Shown here: piece after piece, positions 1 through 9,350 of the stretch
Numbering within the stretch: position 1 is the first letter of the stretch
Layout: the number at the start of each line of letters is the position of its first letter
DNA from: Aulosira sp. FACHB-615
GTDB lineage: Bacteria > Cyanobacteriota > Cyanobacteriia > Cyanobacteriales > Nostocaceae
Assembly: GCF_014698045.1 (NCBI RefSeq)
Contig: NZ_JACJSE010000010.1
Coordinates: 124,001-188,000, forward strand
Direction of reading: 5' to 3'
DNA length: 64,000 bases
Notes under the pieces: model-generated
Databases searched by the model: none
The model's input: the letters and a program-made list of their open reading frames with translations, nothing else
What the model was told of the DNA's origin: nothing
Position numbers and translations under genes: made by a program

Positions 1-1254
1 TACAGAATATACATCCAATTTACCTTGATGCTTTTCGACAATAATTTGATGGGCAATTGATAATCCTAAACCTGTTCCTTGCCCAACTGCTTTAGTCGTA
101 AATAAATGCTCAAAGATTTTTTGCTGAATCTCCGCCGACATTCCCACACCATTATCTTTAATCCGAATCAAAACACTTTGTTTATCTTCACTCACAGAAG
201 TTGTAATCCAAATCCGATTCGGCTGCTGCTCAATTTCACTATAACTCCGCCCTATATTCGACTCTTCTAAAGCATCAATGGCATTGGTTAAAATATTCAT
301 AAATACCTGATTTAACTGACCGCTAAAGCAAGTCACAGAAGGTAAACTTCCATAATTTTTCATCACTTCGATTTCGGGGCGGATTTTGGAAGCTTTCAAG
401 CGGTGTTTGAGAATCATAATTGTACTGTCTATACCATTATGAATATTGCAGAAAACTTTCCGGTCTTGATCAGAGCGCGAAAAATTCCGCAGACTAGTAC
501 TGATGTTGCGAATGCGCTGAACTCCCTCTTTCATCGAAGTAATTAAGTTAGGTAGGTCAGAGCGCATATAGTCTAAATCTGTTTCTGCAATTTCGGCTTG
601 AATAGCAGCTACAGGTTCAGGATAGTTTTGCTGATAAAGGTCAATTATCTTCATCAAGTTATTAAAATAATTTGTAGTATGAGCCAGATTGCCATGAATA
701 CAACTCACAGGATTATTAATTTCGTGAGCAATACCCGTGACTAACTGACCTAAAGCAGACATTTTCTCTTTCTGAATTAATTGCAGTTGATATGCTTGTA
801 AATCTTTTAAGGCTTGGGATAGTTCGGCAGTTCTTTCGGCGACTCTTTGTTCTAAAGTTTTAGTTAAATAACGCAGTTGTAAGTGGGTTTTAATTCTTGC
901 TAATACTTCTTCTTTTTGACAGGGTTTAGTAATATAATCAACAGCTCCTAAACTTAGTCCTTTGACCTTAGTTTCTGTATCCGAAATTCCCGTCATAAAA
1001 ATTACTGGAATATCTTGTGTTAAGGGGTCTGTCTTTAATTTTCGACAAGTTTCCAAGCCATCGATTCCAGGCATCATGACATCTAGTAAAATTAAATCTG
1101 GTAATTTATCTTGAATTTGCTGAAGTGCCTTTTCGCCATTTCTCGCTGTAGTCACACTAAATCCCGCATTGGTTAATGCGTCAGAGATAATTTCTAGATT
1201 TGTGATAGTATCATCTACAATTAAAATTAAACTATTTTCTTGTAAGTTCAGCAT
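1..1254 (-). CDS. Response regulator receiver / histidine kinase (C-terminus cut by window edge)
   Basis: Seen: an open frame from ATG at 1254 running off the left edge, so the last residues are missing. It opens MLNLQENSLILIVDD and contains a CheY-like receiver (LILLDVMMPG, phospho-acceptor Asp near residue 58; Lys in YITKP), a coiled-coil linker (residues ~135-165), a HisKA box (GIAHEINNP, His near residue 175), an N box (NQVFMNILTNAIDAL) and a G box (GQGTGLGLS). Known of the family: soluble REC-HK proteins with no sensor domain of their own, working in phosphorelays. It lies downstream of two kinases on the same strand (1528-2757, 2784-5567), suggesting one signalling cluster. It closely resembles the genes at 1528-2757 and 43532-44812. 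The signal is unknown. Confidence 0.9.
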   Translation of the reverse strand, partial: MLNLQENSLILIVDDTITNLEIISDALTNAGFSVTTARNGEKALQQIQDKLPDLILLDVMMPGIDGLETCRKLKTDPLTQDIPVIFMTGISDTETKVKGLSLGAVDYITKPCQKEEVLARIKTHLQLRYLTKTLEQRVAERTAELSQALKDLQAYQLQLIQKEKMSALGQLVTGIAHEINNPVSCIHGNLAHTTNYFNNLMKIIDLYQQNYPEPVAAIQAEIAETDLDYMRSDLPNLITSMKEGVQRIRNISTSLRNFSRSDQDRKVFCNIHNGIDSTIMILKHRLKASKIRPEIEVMKNYGSLPSVTCFSGQLNQVFMNILTNAIDALEESNIGRSYSEIEQQPNRIWITTSVSEDKQSVLIRIKDNGVGMSAEIQQKIFEHLFTTKAVGQGTGLGLSIAHQIIVEKHQGKLDVYSV

Positions 1255-1527
1255 TGGGATGTTTTGGGTTGAAATATTAAAATCAGAATCAGTGAGTTGG
1301 TCGCAGTTACAAGTATAAAAACTCTGAACGATTAGCAAAATATTTGAGTAAATATACTGTGAAAAATTAAGATAGGGATAAAGCTTGTAACTGCTATCCA
1401 CTGTTACTTATTTTTCCCAAAGCAGCAGCAGCTATTACTATTGCTGTGAAAATTTTCTTCACCCAATTTGCAACAGCACTAGCAGAGTTCGGATTTATGA
1501 CTTATTTCTTCAAAATCTCAATAAACT

Positions 1528-2757
1528 TCAGAAACTTCCTTGGTAAATAGGAATGGCGATCGCAAACTTAGCGCCTTCTCCTGGTGAAGCATCAACTTCT
1601 AAAGAGCCTCCGTGTTTTTCCACAATAATTTCCCGCGCGATCGCTAACCCCAAACCAGTCCCTTTACCTAGAGGCTTGGTAGTAAAAAATTGCTCAAACA
1701 TTCTCTGCTGCACATCTACAGACATTCCAACGCCATTATCAGCAATCTCAATCAACACAGATTTTCGATCACTACTAACTTTTGTGCTGATCCAAATCGT
1801 TGGAGTTGGCTCACTTGCATTTGATTCTTGCTTTTCGATCGCCTCATCAATTGCATCAATGGCATTTGCTAACAAATTCATCAAAACTTGGTTGATTTTG
1901 CCTGCATAGCATTCTACTAAAGGTAAATCACCGTATTCCTTCACCACCTCAATCGCTGGACGTGCGGTGGTAGCTTTAATCCGGCTGCTTAAAATGACTA
2001 AAGTGCTATCAATACCTTCGTGCAAGTCAAACAGCTGATATTCTGTGTCGTCTAGTCGAGAAAATAACCGGAGCGATCGCACAATTTGTTCCACACGTTC
2101 CGACCCCTTCTTCATCGAAGATAAAAGTTGCGGTAAGTCTTGCCTGAGAAAATCTATTTCTATTTTTTTCGAGAAAGTTTTAATTTCTGGAGTCGCACTA
2201 TTGGGATTTTTTTCATACAATTCTAGTAATTTCAATAAATCATCAATATATCTTTCAGCGTGAATTAAATTACCACAAATAAAATTAACTGGATTATTAA
2301 TCTCATGAGCAATCCCAGCTACTAATTGTCCCAAAGCCGACATTTTCTCTTCTTGCGCTAACCTTAATTGCGTTCGCCGCAGTTCTAAATGAACATTAAT
2401 TCTTGCCAATACTTCTTCATGTTCAATTGGTTTAGTAATATAATCTACTGCACCCAACTGTAAGCCCTTGATTTTATTCACAGGTTCTGATAATGCCGTC
2501 ATAAATATAATCGGGATATCTTTTGTTTTTGGGTTGGCTTTTAAAATCCGACAAGTTTCAAACCCATCCATACCCGGCATCATCACATCCAACAAAATTA
2601 AATTCGGTATTGCTTCTTCTACTTTTTCTAAAGCACTTTTCCCATTTTTCGCCACAGAAACTCTGTAGCCTGCTTGAGTTAATATTTCCAATAAAATTTT
2701 GATATTAATTGGAACATCATCAACAACGAGAATCGAATTATTAGGAATATTATTCAT
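1528..2757 (-). CDS. Response regulator receiver / histidine kinase hybrid
   Basis: A 409-residue soluble protein with an N-terminal receiver domain (SILVVDD acidic pocket, LILLDVMMPG phospho-Asp near residue 57, YITKP Lys), a helical linker, a HisKA box (GQLVAGIAHEINNP, His near residue 149) and an HATPase domain with N box (NQVLMNLLANAIDAI), DNGVGM and GKGTGLGLA. It has no membrane segment or sensor domain. It starts 26 bases after the stop of the Cache hybrid kinase at 2784-5567 on the same strand, so the two are probably co-transcribed and the upstream kinase's receiver may pass phosphate to this protein (inference). It is a paralogue of its left neighbour and of 43532-44812. Target process unknown. 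Confidence 0.92.
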   Translation of the reverse strand: MNNIPNNSILVVDDVPINIKILLEILTQAGYRVSVAKNGKSALEKVEEAIPNLILLDVMMPGMDGFETCRILKANPKTKDIPIIFMTALSEPVNKIKGLQLGAVDYITKPIEHEEVLARINVHLELRRTQLRLAQEEKMSALGQLVAGIAHEINNPVNFICGNLIHAERYIDDLLKLLELYEKNPNSATPEIKTFSKKIEIDFLRQDLPQLLSSMKKGSERVEQIVRSLRLFSRLDDTEYQLFDLHEGIDSTLVILSSRIKATTARPAIEVVKEYGDLPLVECYAGKINQVLMNLLANAIDAIDEAIEKQESNASEPTPTIWISTKVSSDRKSVLIEIADNGVGMSVDVQQRMFEQFFTTKPLGKGTGLGLAIAREIIVEKHGGSLEVDASPGEGAKFAIAIPIYQGSF

Positions 2758-2783
2758 TGAAATATTTATTAAATTGATGTTTC

Positions 2784-5567
2784 TTAATTTAAGTATGGTT
2801 TTAGCATTTCCACAATAGCTTCATCCTCAAAATCTTCAATTAATTTTAAAATTTTATTAGTAAAGATTGCATATTTATGATCTAAGTTTTGAATCCGATT
2901 TATCTCTTCTTGAATCCCCATCACATAACCAGCTTTGGCGGCTTGATATAAATTCACTAATTCGCTTGCAGGCGGAAAAATTATTTCCTCCTTTACACTG
3001 TGAATAATCTCAACAGATGGCTGGCTATCTGCATAAATCCAATCTAAATTTAAATAAAACTTCAGTTGAGCGAATAGTTCCTCAGCTTGTACAGGCTTAG
3101 GCAAAAAATCATTACAGCCAGCTTCTGAACTTTGGATGCGATTTAAAGTAAATACACTCGCAGAAGATGCAATAATCACTATTTCTGCAAAGTTTGGTTG
3201 ACTACGTAGATTTTGTGTCATTTGTACCCCATCCATTATGGGCATTTCTAAGTCAGTAATAATTAAATCTGGTTGATACTCTTGTGCTTGAGTAATACCT
3301 TCCTTACCATTCAGAGCTTCAATTACACAAAATCCCAGGGGTTTGAGTAAATTTACAATCACAGCCCGATTATCGGCAACATCATCTACCACCAAAATTG
3401 TTTTTTGATTTCCTTTGTATCTAATGATGTGATTGCTACCTTTGTCAAGATGGGGAACCGCAGATGATACACAATCTTTAACTTTTGGTAAATCTAGATC
3501 AAACCAAAATTTGCTACCTTGACCATAGTGGCTTGCTACTTGAATTTGGCTCCCCATCATTTCTACAATTTGACAGCTAATAGCCAAACCCAAGCCTGTT
3601 CCTTCCGACTTTTGATAACTATCTCCTACCTGTTCAAAAGGTAGGAAAATTTTCTGTAATTCTTCTAAGGATATGCCAACTCCCGTATCTTCAACTTGAA
3701 ATCTGATTGTGCTACATGGATAATCTGTGGTCAGTACATCAGTTTCAATTACTTCTACACTAAACTTGACTGCACCATTATCTGTAAACTTGATGGCATT
3801 TCCTAATAAGTTTAGTAAGACTTGGCGTAAACGTTTTTCATCAGCATTAATCACACTGGGGATTAAATCACTAATGTGATAGCTAAAACGAAGATTTTTC
3901 TGCTCGGCTTTAATACGGCAGATATCGTATACACCCAAAATAAAATCATGAAACTTAAATGTATGAGGATATAACTCTAATTTTTTTGATTCAATTTTGG
4001 CAATATCTAAAATATCATTAATTAACATTAATAAATGAGAACCGCAGTGATAAATAGTTTGAATAGCATTTTGTTGTGTAGGGCTGGCTGTGCTATCTCG
4101 TTGAAGAATTTGTGCATAACCAAGAATGCCATTCAATGGTGTGCGAAGTTCATGACTGATGTTGGCAATAAATTCGCTTTTTGCTTGGTTGGCAGTGTCA
4201 GCAGCTTCTTTGGCAGTTTTTAATTCTTTGGTTCTTGATTCAACACGTTCTTCTAGTTCTTGATTAGTATTTTCTAAAGCCATAAAAAAATCATTTAATT
4301 GTCCTGCCATTTTATTAAATGATTGAGCCAAAATACTGATTTCTTTGACACCGGATATTTCAACTGTTTGGTCAAGATTCCCAGAGGCGATCGCACTACT
4401 CGCTTGTGTTAAATCTAAAATAGGTTGGGTAATCCAACGGGCTGTATATATCCCCAAAACTGTAGCGACAAGCAACGCACCTACACAAAGCAAAATAGTC
4501 GTCTTATTGTTAGCATCTATCTCTGCCATGAAGTCAGTTTCAGGTACAATCACAATTACTAGCCAATCTAATCCTAATTTATCTTGCCAAGGTGTGACCT
4601 TCACAAATTGTCGTTCACCGTGAAGTTTTAATGTAAATTGTTGTGGATTCTGAATTTGTTGAAAACTACCAAACTCTTGCTGTAAATAATCTGCTATACC
4701 TTTGATTAAAAGATTTTTACTATTAAATACTGATAGTCTATGTGCCTTACCATCAATTACATTATATGGTGCTTCATTTGTCGAAGAAGCCACCATTAGT
4801 CCAGACCTTTCTAAAAGAAATACTTTTCCTTGTTTACCAAATTTTAAATCTTTTAAAAAATCGCTAATTTGCCTTAGCAATAAATCTACACTCAATACAC
4901 CCACAATCTTCTTAGAGTCATCATATAGCGGATAACTAGAAGATATAGAAAAAATTTCTGGTTTATCTTCCCATTGATAAATCTGACTCCACACTGGTCT
5001 ACCCATTTTGACTGCATCAGCATACCAAGCTTCTACACGCGGATCATAATCTTTGATTGCTGTTAATTGATCACGATTGCCTTGATTATCTGTGGTATAA
5101 ACGTAAAGTTTACCTAGACCATTTTTCTCAGAAACTTCATTAATTAACAGTCCACCATTATCTAAACGTTCAACCCCAATAAATTCACCTTTAGGATTAG
5201 CAAAGCTAATATAGCCAATTTTAAACACTCGCATTTGTTTCCAGAAATAGCGACTTGCTAACTGATAGTCTTGGAGGTTTAATATTCCTAAGTTGACGGC
5301 TGCTAAATTAATTTGATTCACCTGATGCGGAGTCGCTAGATATGTATTTAGATGCTGTTCTACCAGTCCATTCACTTTGGTAGTCAATTGATCTGCAAGG
5401 TTATTAACTGCTTTTTGACCGTTTCTAAATGATAAATAACCTACTAAACTAACTGCGGCAAAAATTTGCAGTACAAAGGGTACAACTAAAATCAGTCGTA
5501 AAGGCAACTTTGATGAATGCTGAATACCAAAATGCTTCATAATTTTCTGAATAGTGAGAATTCTCAA
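2784..5567 (-). CDS. Cache-HAMP hybrid sensor histidine kinase with C-terminal receiver
   Basis: 927 residues. Order: an N-terminal membrane segment (~residues 22-45), a periplasmic dCache-like sensor (~50-340), a second membrane segment (~355-375), HAMP (~375-430), coiled coil, a HisKA box (SHELRTPLNGILGYAQIL, His near 470), HATPase (NLLGNAIKFTDNGA, GTGLGLAIS), a receiver domain (KTILVVDDVADN, DLIITDLEMPIMDG) and a helical C-terminal tail. It is an inner-membrane sensor kinase for an unidentified extracytoplasmic ligand. The start used gives MRILTIQKIMKHFG; an internal Met at residue 10 is equally plausible. It is the first gene of the minus-strand signalling cluster, and the same domain order recurs at 40977-43445. 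Confidence 0.9.
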   Translation of the reverse strand: MRILTIQKIMKHFGIQHSSKLPLRLILVVPFVLQIFAAVSLVGYLSFRNGQKAVNNLADQLTTKVNGLVEQHLNTYLATPHQVNQINLAAVNLGILNLQDYQLASRYFWKQMRVFKIGYISFANPKGEFIGVERLDNGGLLINEVSEKNGLGKLYVYTTDNQGNRDQLTAIKDYDPRVEAWYADAVKMGRPVWSQIYQWEDKPEIFSISSSYPLYDDSKKIVGVLSVDLLLRQISDFLKDLKFGKQGKVFLLERSGLMVASSTNEAPYNVIDGKAHRLSVFNSKNLLIKGIADYLQQEFGSFQQIQNPQQFTLKLHGERQFVKVTPWQDKLGLDWLVIVIVPETDFMAEIDANNKTTILLCVGALLVATVLGIYTARWITQPILDLTQASSAIASGNLDQTVEISGVKEISILAQSFNKMAGQLNDFFMALENTNQELEERVESRTKELKTAKEAADTANQAKSEFIANISHELRTPLNGILGYAQILQRDSTASPTQQNAIQTIYHCGSHLLMLINDILDIAKIESKKLELYPHTFKFHDFILGVYDICRIKAEQKNLRFSYHISDLIPSVINADEKRLRQVLLNLLGNAIKFTDNGAVKFSVEVIETDVLTTDYPCSTIRFQVEDTGVGISLEELQKIFLPFEQVGDSYQKSEGTGLGLAISCQIVEMMGSQIQVASHYGQGSKFWFDLDLPKVKDCVSSAVPHLDKGSNHIIRYKGNQKTILVVDDVADNRAVIVNLLKPLGFCVIEALNGKEGITQAQEYQPDLIITDLEMPIMDGVQMTQNLRSQPNFAEIVIIASSASVFTLNRIQSSEAGCNDFLPKPVQAEELFAQLKFYLNLDWIYADSQPSVEIIHSVKEEIIFPPASELVNLYQAAKAGYVMGIQEEINRIQNLDHKYAIFTNKILKLIEDFEDEAIVEMLKPYLN

Positions 5568-6205
5568 CTACATACCTATAATTAGGTTGCCCATTCTCCC
5601 AGTCTCAGTATCATCAACTATCACTATCTACTGGCTAATACTCAATGAATTTTCTCAAGACACTGATGAATTTACTAATAAATAATCTTTCTATGTTTAC
5701 TTATCTTAAAATACAAGCTTTGACAACCGTAATTATAATGAAACCAATTTTGTCTAAATCGGATCTATGCCTGGAGAATGATTTTAGTTTAATTGAGTCA
5801 AATAGTGTATCTTTTTTCTTTTAAAAAGTTTAGAATACCGATACCAACCAACTAAAGCAATCTCAATGTAATCGATATAGGAAGAATAAATATATATTTA
5901 TTTTTCCTCGTCAACTCACTTCGGAAAACTAGTTGTTGAGTTCAAGCTTGTAGATGTTGATAAAAAGCTAATATCAACATCATAAAAGACCAATTATTGC
6001 CAATGTTCCCAATCTTTCGAGTAATGAAAATAGCATAATAGTTCGTTTAACTTTAGCAAAGTAACTTTTGTTAGTCATATATATGCTTATTTGTATGCAA
6101 TATATATGTACAAAAGTTCATGCTGGCTTGCCCTATTTTTTGACTCTATGTTCACTGGAATTCAGTTAAATTGCCGTTTCATCATCAGAACCAGTAACCA
6201 AAAGT
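5568..6205. other. Intergenic region with one perfect inverted repeat
   Basis: A 638-base AT-rich spacer between divergently transcribed genes, so it must carry both promoters. I see no convincing gene in it. The one clear structure is an inverted repeat with 10-bp arms GATGTTGATA (5953-5962) and TATCAACATC (5972-5981) and a 9-nt spacer, which could be an operator or a transcript hairpin. It has no T-tract. Confidence 0.5.
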
Positions 6206-6934
6206 ATGCAACAAGTTTTGGCATTAATCGAAACCAAACAGCAAGAGTTTGCTCAATTGCCCTTATTCTCTTTTATGCAAAATCAAAGTATACACCCCAA
6301 AGATAGGCTTTGTTTTGCACCACTAATTGTGCCTTTGGCTATGGGTTTTGGCGAATTATGTAACTATGTTTTCCGCGAAGAACCAACAACTGACAAGGTT
6401 CAAGCCTTACTAAATAGACACACCTACGAAGAGCATTTTCATTGGCAATGGTTGTTAGAAGATTTAGAAAAGCTTGATTTGCATCATTGTTCTAAATTAA
6501 CTGATGCAATGTTATTTAGCTTTGGTGATGCTACTTTGAAATCACGCAATGTCTGTTATCAACTACATCATCATAGTTTCCAAGCAGATCCGGTTGTGAA
6601 ATTTGCAGCTATGCAAGTTGCTGAAGCTACAGCAAATGTGTTTTTTAATGTCTCACAGCCAGTAGCTTTAGAACTAAAAGCAATCACAGGTAAGGAATAT
6701 CGTTATTTTGGGATGTGTCATCTGCACGAAGAAGAACATCACCATATCAATACTCCCAATATTGTGAGTTTCTTTCAACAAATAGAACTGAATGATCAGC
6801 AAAGACAGCAAGCCATACTTGCAGTAGAGTCTATCTTTGCAGCTTATACAGAAGCTATGAACTCTTTTTTGGAGTTTGCTAAACAACAAATGTCAATACA
6901 GCAAACTAAAATTCTAGTAGACTCAGTTAACTAA
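6206..6934 (+). CDS. Heme-oxygenase-like fold protein, possible diiron oxidase
   Basis: A 242-residue soluble, mostly helical protein. I do not recognise a named gene. Clusters of metal-ligand residues occur in helices: FGELCNYVF, TYEEHFHW and HLHEEEHHH. Their spacing recalls the E/H and D/E-x2-H ligands of the heme-oxygenase-like diiron oxidase/TenA superfamily, so an iron- or cofactor-dependent oxidase is possible (inference). There is no signal peptide or membrane segment. It stands alone on the plus strand, converging on the GTPase gene, with a shared bidirectional hairpin at 6936-6972. The upstream ribosome-binding site is weak. Oxygenase chemistry is not shown by sequence alone. Confidence 0.7.
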   Translation: MQQVLALIETKQQEFAQLPLFSFMQNQSIHPKDRLCFAPLIVPLAMGFGELCNYVFREEPTTDKVQALLNRHTYEEHFHWQWLLEDLEKLDLHHCSKLTDAMLFSFGDATLKSRNVCYQLHHHSFQADPVVKFAAMQVAEATANVFFNVSQPVALELKAITGKEYRYFGMCHLHEEEHHHINTPNIVSFFQQIELNDQQRQQAILAVESIFAAYTEAMNSFLEFAKQQMSIQQTKILVDSVN

Positions 6935-6935
6935 T

Positions 6936-6972
6936 AAAAAAGAGATAGTTACATCATAACTATCTCTTTTTT
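6936..6972. terminator. Bidirectional intrinsic terminator between convergent genes
   Basis: A perfect 16-bp inverted repeat, AAAAAAGAGATAGTTA at 6936-6951 and its complement at 6957-6972, with loop CATCA. A-tract and T-tract lie on opposite sides, so it can terminate both the plus-strand gene ending at 6934 and the minus-strand gene ending at 6987. Confidence 0.9.
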
Positions 6973-6986
6973 GATTAATGTTCCAA

Positions 6987-8450
6987 TTAACCAATAACTT
7001 GCTCAACACCATTGAGTACAAGCTTCTGTGTTTGTGGCAATAAACGCTTCACACCTTGGTGAACAAAACCTTGGAGAAAAGCCATCTGCTGATTTTGCTG
7101 AAATACCTTTTGTAAGGTTTGGCGCAATGTGTCGAGATTTAAAGCATTTCCTGAGTTTAATGCGATTTCTTGCTGCTCAAAATACTCTACGAGACTCAAC
7201 CCTGCAACTCTGGTGAGATAAGCAGCACTGACACCTTGCACTAAACCACCAGCAACAAAGGTGATGGCGTTACTCTTCAAGACGGTACTCACAGCTTTTG
7301 TCGAAATTTCCACTAAACCTAACTTCAGCATCAAACTTCCCATCGTTCCAGCTACAGTTTGTGCCTGTTCTAGAGATAATTTCTGCTGATAGATATTACC
7401 TAAATCAACAACCATTTGGGCATTTATGGCGGCAGTTGCCAGTATATCTAAGGCGGGTACTGGGTTAGCAAAGGCTGTAGCCGCAGCTATCCATTGATAT
7501 TGTTCAATAATGGGAGTAGCGCGATCGCACCTAATTTGATTCAAGCAATTTTTCGCCACAGCTTTCAGCGCCACAGCTTTTCTCATCGTCGTTGTCCAGA
7601 CTAGCTTTTGGCCTTGCTGTGCCACAACTGCGTTTAATTGCTGTGTGAGTTGGCTAATATCCGGTGCTGGCTGTTCCAGCCATTCTTGTACAGAACCATC
7701 AGTTTCATGTTTCCGCACCTTGATAGGAACTGGAGATACCGCAGTGGCTACCACATTACCGGGAATTCTTTGTTGTAATGACAGCAACAAACTAGCACGT
7801 TCATCAGCTAAATACTGGTCTTGTTTGTTAAACACCAGAATTGTAGACTGATTTGCTGCTTTTAATTTTTGTAAGGCTTGGTGTTCTGTTTCAGTTAAGT
7901 CACCGTTGATGATAAACAACACAACGTCAGATTTGGCGACTTCTGCGAAAACTGCTGCGTCTGACTTGTCAGTTGTTTCCTGAAACAAAGGTGCTGTTTC
8001 TTGCAAGTTGAATTTTGGCTGTTTTTCTTGCCAAGCACTAGAATTGAGCAGTTGAATTAAACTGCTTTTACCTACGGCTTTACCGCCAGTTACAGCCACT
8101 TGAATTTCTTGTCTGTCTAACTCCAACGACAGGTAAGTTAATTGTTCTCGTAGTGTATTTAGAGAGGTGTGGTTTTCTGCTTCTTGTGCGAGTTGGTTAA
8201 TGACTGCTTCCGCTTTGGCGATCGCACTTTCGGCTGTTGCCCGATCTACAGGTGTACAATCTAGTGGTTCTAAACTTGCTTTTGGGCGATTTTGCTGCCA
8301 TAACCACAAGCCACCACCAACTGCCAGGGTACTCAATAAACCAAATTCACCTAGCTGTACGATGGAATCATCCCAGCTTTGTAGTATCCACAGGGAAAAG
8401 GAAAGTCCTAATCCTCCCACTAAAATAGGTCGTTCTAACTTCACAACCAT
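6987..8450 (-). CDS. DUF697-type membrane-associated GTPase
   Basis: 487 residues. Two N-terminal hydrophobic stretches (~residues 10-28 and 35-50) are followed by a GTPase domain with P-loop GGKAVGKSSLIQL (near residue 120) and the base-recognition motif NKQD (near 208). The C-terminal ~190 residues are helical with Gly/Ala-rich hydrophobic segments resembling DUF697, which is found in cyanobacterial and plastid-related GTPases. Probable role: a membrane-bound regulatory GTPase; substrate and partner are unknown. The ATG at 8450 opens MVVKLERPILVGG. It is monocistronic: the upstream spacer is 244 bases and the downstream side ends in the shared terminator. Confidence 0.82.
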   Translation of the reverse strand: MVVKLERPILVGGLGLSFSLWILQSWDDSIVQLGEFGLLSTLAVGGGLWLWQQNRPKASLEPLDCTPVDRATAESAIAKAEAVINQLAQEAENHTSLNTLREQLTYLSLELDRQEIQVAVTGGKAVGKSSLIQLLNSSAWQEKQPKFNLQETAPLFQETTDKSDAAVFAEVAKSDVVLFIINGDLTETEHQALQKLKAANQSTILVFNKQDQYLADERASLLLSLQQRIPGNVVATAVSPVPIKVRKHETDGSVQEWLEQPAPDISQLTQQLNAVVAQQGQKLVWTTTMRKAVALKAVAKNCLNQIRCDRATPIIEQYQWIAAATAFANPVPALDILATAAINAQMVVDLGNIYQQKLSLEQAQTVAGTMGSLMLKLGLVEISTKAVSTVLKSNAITFVAGGLVQGVSAAYLTRVAGLSLVEYFEQQEIALNSGNALNLDTLRQTLQKVFQQNQQMAFLQGFVHQGVKRLLPQTQKLVLNGVEQVIG

Positions 8451-8693
8451 GATTCTCCGAGCTTTTTGGAAGGTTTTCTTCAGAATAGATCAAAACCTTG
8501 CTTTGCGAATCAGACAAGCGAAGGTACACAATTTTCTTTACTTACGGTTGCTGGTAAAATTAAATCCCAAGCATTACGATATGGTGCAGAACGGGGCTTA
8601 CGTTGTCTTTTTTCAGCTTCCACAAGGTGGATTTCGCTACCATATCCTATGAATACATCTACCGGGAAGACATAATACAGCAGAATTTAGGAG

Positions 8694-8912
8694 TCAGAAT
8701 TCAGTATTCAGAATAAATAATAATGTCAAATCTCCATACCTAGCTTTGAGGCTTAAATTCTGCACTTTCGACTTACTTAAGTTTCCCCCTACATCAAATA
8801 CTAAATCGTAAGGTAAGCGATCGCCAACTGGTCTTAACACTCCCCAACCACGCTTGAGAGCATGAATCACAGCTGCTTGCTCTGCTATATCACCTTTGAG
8901 CTTTGTATCCAT
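8694..8912 (-). pseudogene. Truncated PD-(D/E)XK endonuclease related to I-Ssp6803I
   Basis: The first ~45 residues after ATG at 8912 (MDTKLKGDIAEQAAVIHAL, then GDRLPYDLVFDVGGN) match the N-terminal part of the group I intron-associated PD-(D/E)XK endonucleases such as I-Ssp6803I, including the helix Glu and the PYD Asp. The expected QxK strand and everything after it (the family is ~150 residues) are missing. The frame instead runs into a dispersed repeat containing GAATTCTGACTCCT and stops. It is therefore a remnant, probably broken by repeat insertion or deletion. It lies just 3' of the intron-bearing tRNA-fMet, the target of this family. Confidence 0.7.
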
Positions 8913-8929
8913 CAACAAACACCTGAAAT

Positions 8930-8971
8930 AAAATAAAACTCTGTAGCTTTTACACCACAGAGTTTTATTTT
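8930..8971 (-). terminator. Terminator downstream of tRNA-fMet
   Basis: Arms AAAATAAAACTCTGT (8930-8944) and ACAGAGTTTTATTTT (8957-8971) with a 12-nt loop. On the minus strand the second arm ends in a T-rich tract. It lies 10 bases after the tRNA 3' end and before the start of the endonuclease remnant, so it would end the tRNA transcript. Confidence 0.8.
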
Positions 8972-8981
8972 ATTTTTAATT

Positions 8982-9304
8982 TGGTGGCGGGAAGTGGATT
9001 TGAACCACTGACCTTCGGGTTATGCTTACCATCTACAGTTTTCACTGCCTGGATTAACCAGTTTGTGGTCTGGACTGTCCCTTCACCCTCGACTTTTTTA
9101 CGTTAGGGTGCCTGCCTTCCAGTCTCTACACCTTCTCCATTTCTGGAGCTTGGTTCGGGATTACCGCGCTATTGGCTTCCCCGAATTTGACAGGTAATCG
9201 CACATGAGTTTCTTCATGTACCGCCCACTGTAAGAACAACTGATAAGCGTTTAGTTACTCTTACTCGTTGAGCCCGACGAGCTACCAGGCTGCTCTATCC
9301 CGCG
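8982..9304 (-). tRNA. Initiator tRNA-fMet (CAT) interrupted by a group I intron
   Basis: Read on the minus strand. The 5' exon is 9271-9304 (CGCGGGATAGAGCAGCCTGG and onward to TCGGGCT) and the 3' exon is 8982-9024 (CATAACCCGAAGGTCAGTGG and onward to CCGCCACCA). Spliced length is 77 nt. Anticodon stem TCGGG/CCCGA, loop CTCATAA, anticodon CAT; T-arm AGTGG-TTCAAAT-CCACT; CCA encoded. The 1:72 pair is a C-C mismatch, the unpaired end expected of bacterial initiator tRNAs, and the anticodon stem carries the three G-C pairs typical of initiators. Confidence 0.93.
9025..9270 (-). ncRNA. Group I intron in tRNA-fMet
   Basis: 246 nt with no internal coding frame. Splice sites follow group I rules: the 5' exon ends in U (before anticodon position 34) and the intron ends in G (9025). 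Core elements seen on the minus strand: P (AATTCGGGGAAGCC), Q (GCGGTAATCCCGAACCAAGC), R (GTAGAGACTGGAAGGCAGGC) and S (AAGGGACAGTCCAGAC). The P7-forming GACTGGA and TCCAG segments are complementary. tRNA-fMet group I introns are known in cyanobacteria such as Synechocystis, where the intron carries the I-Ssp6803I gene. Here it carries none, and a broken relative lies outside it at 8694-8912. Confidence 0.92.
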
Positions 9305-9350
9305 TCGCTCTTGACTTTTCCAGTATAACGCAAAGTCCAGAGTTTGACAA

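Noticed and set aside
8466..8675. Short plus-strand frame containing KSQALRYGAERGLRCL
   Set aside because: It looks a little protein-like but has no recognisable family, no start signal, and lies in a repeat-rich spacer. At most a decayed gene fragment.
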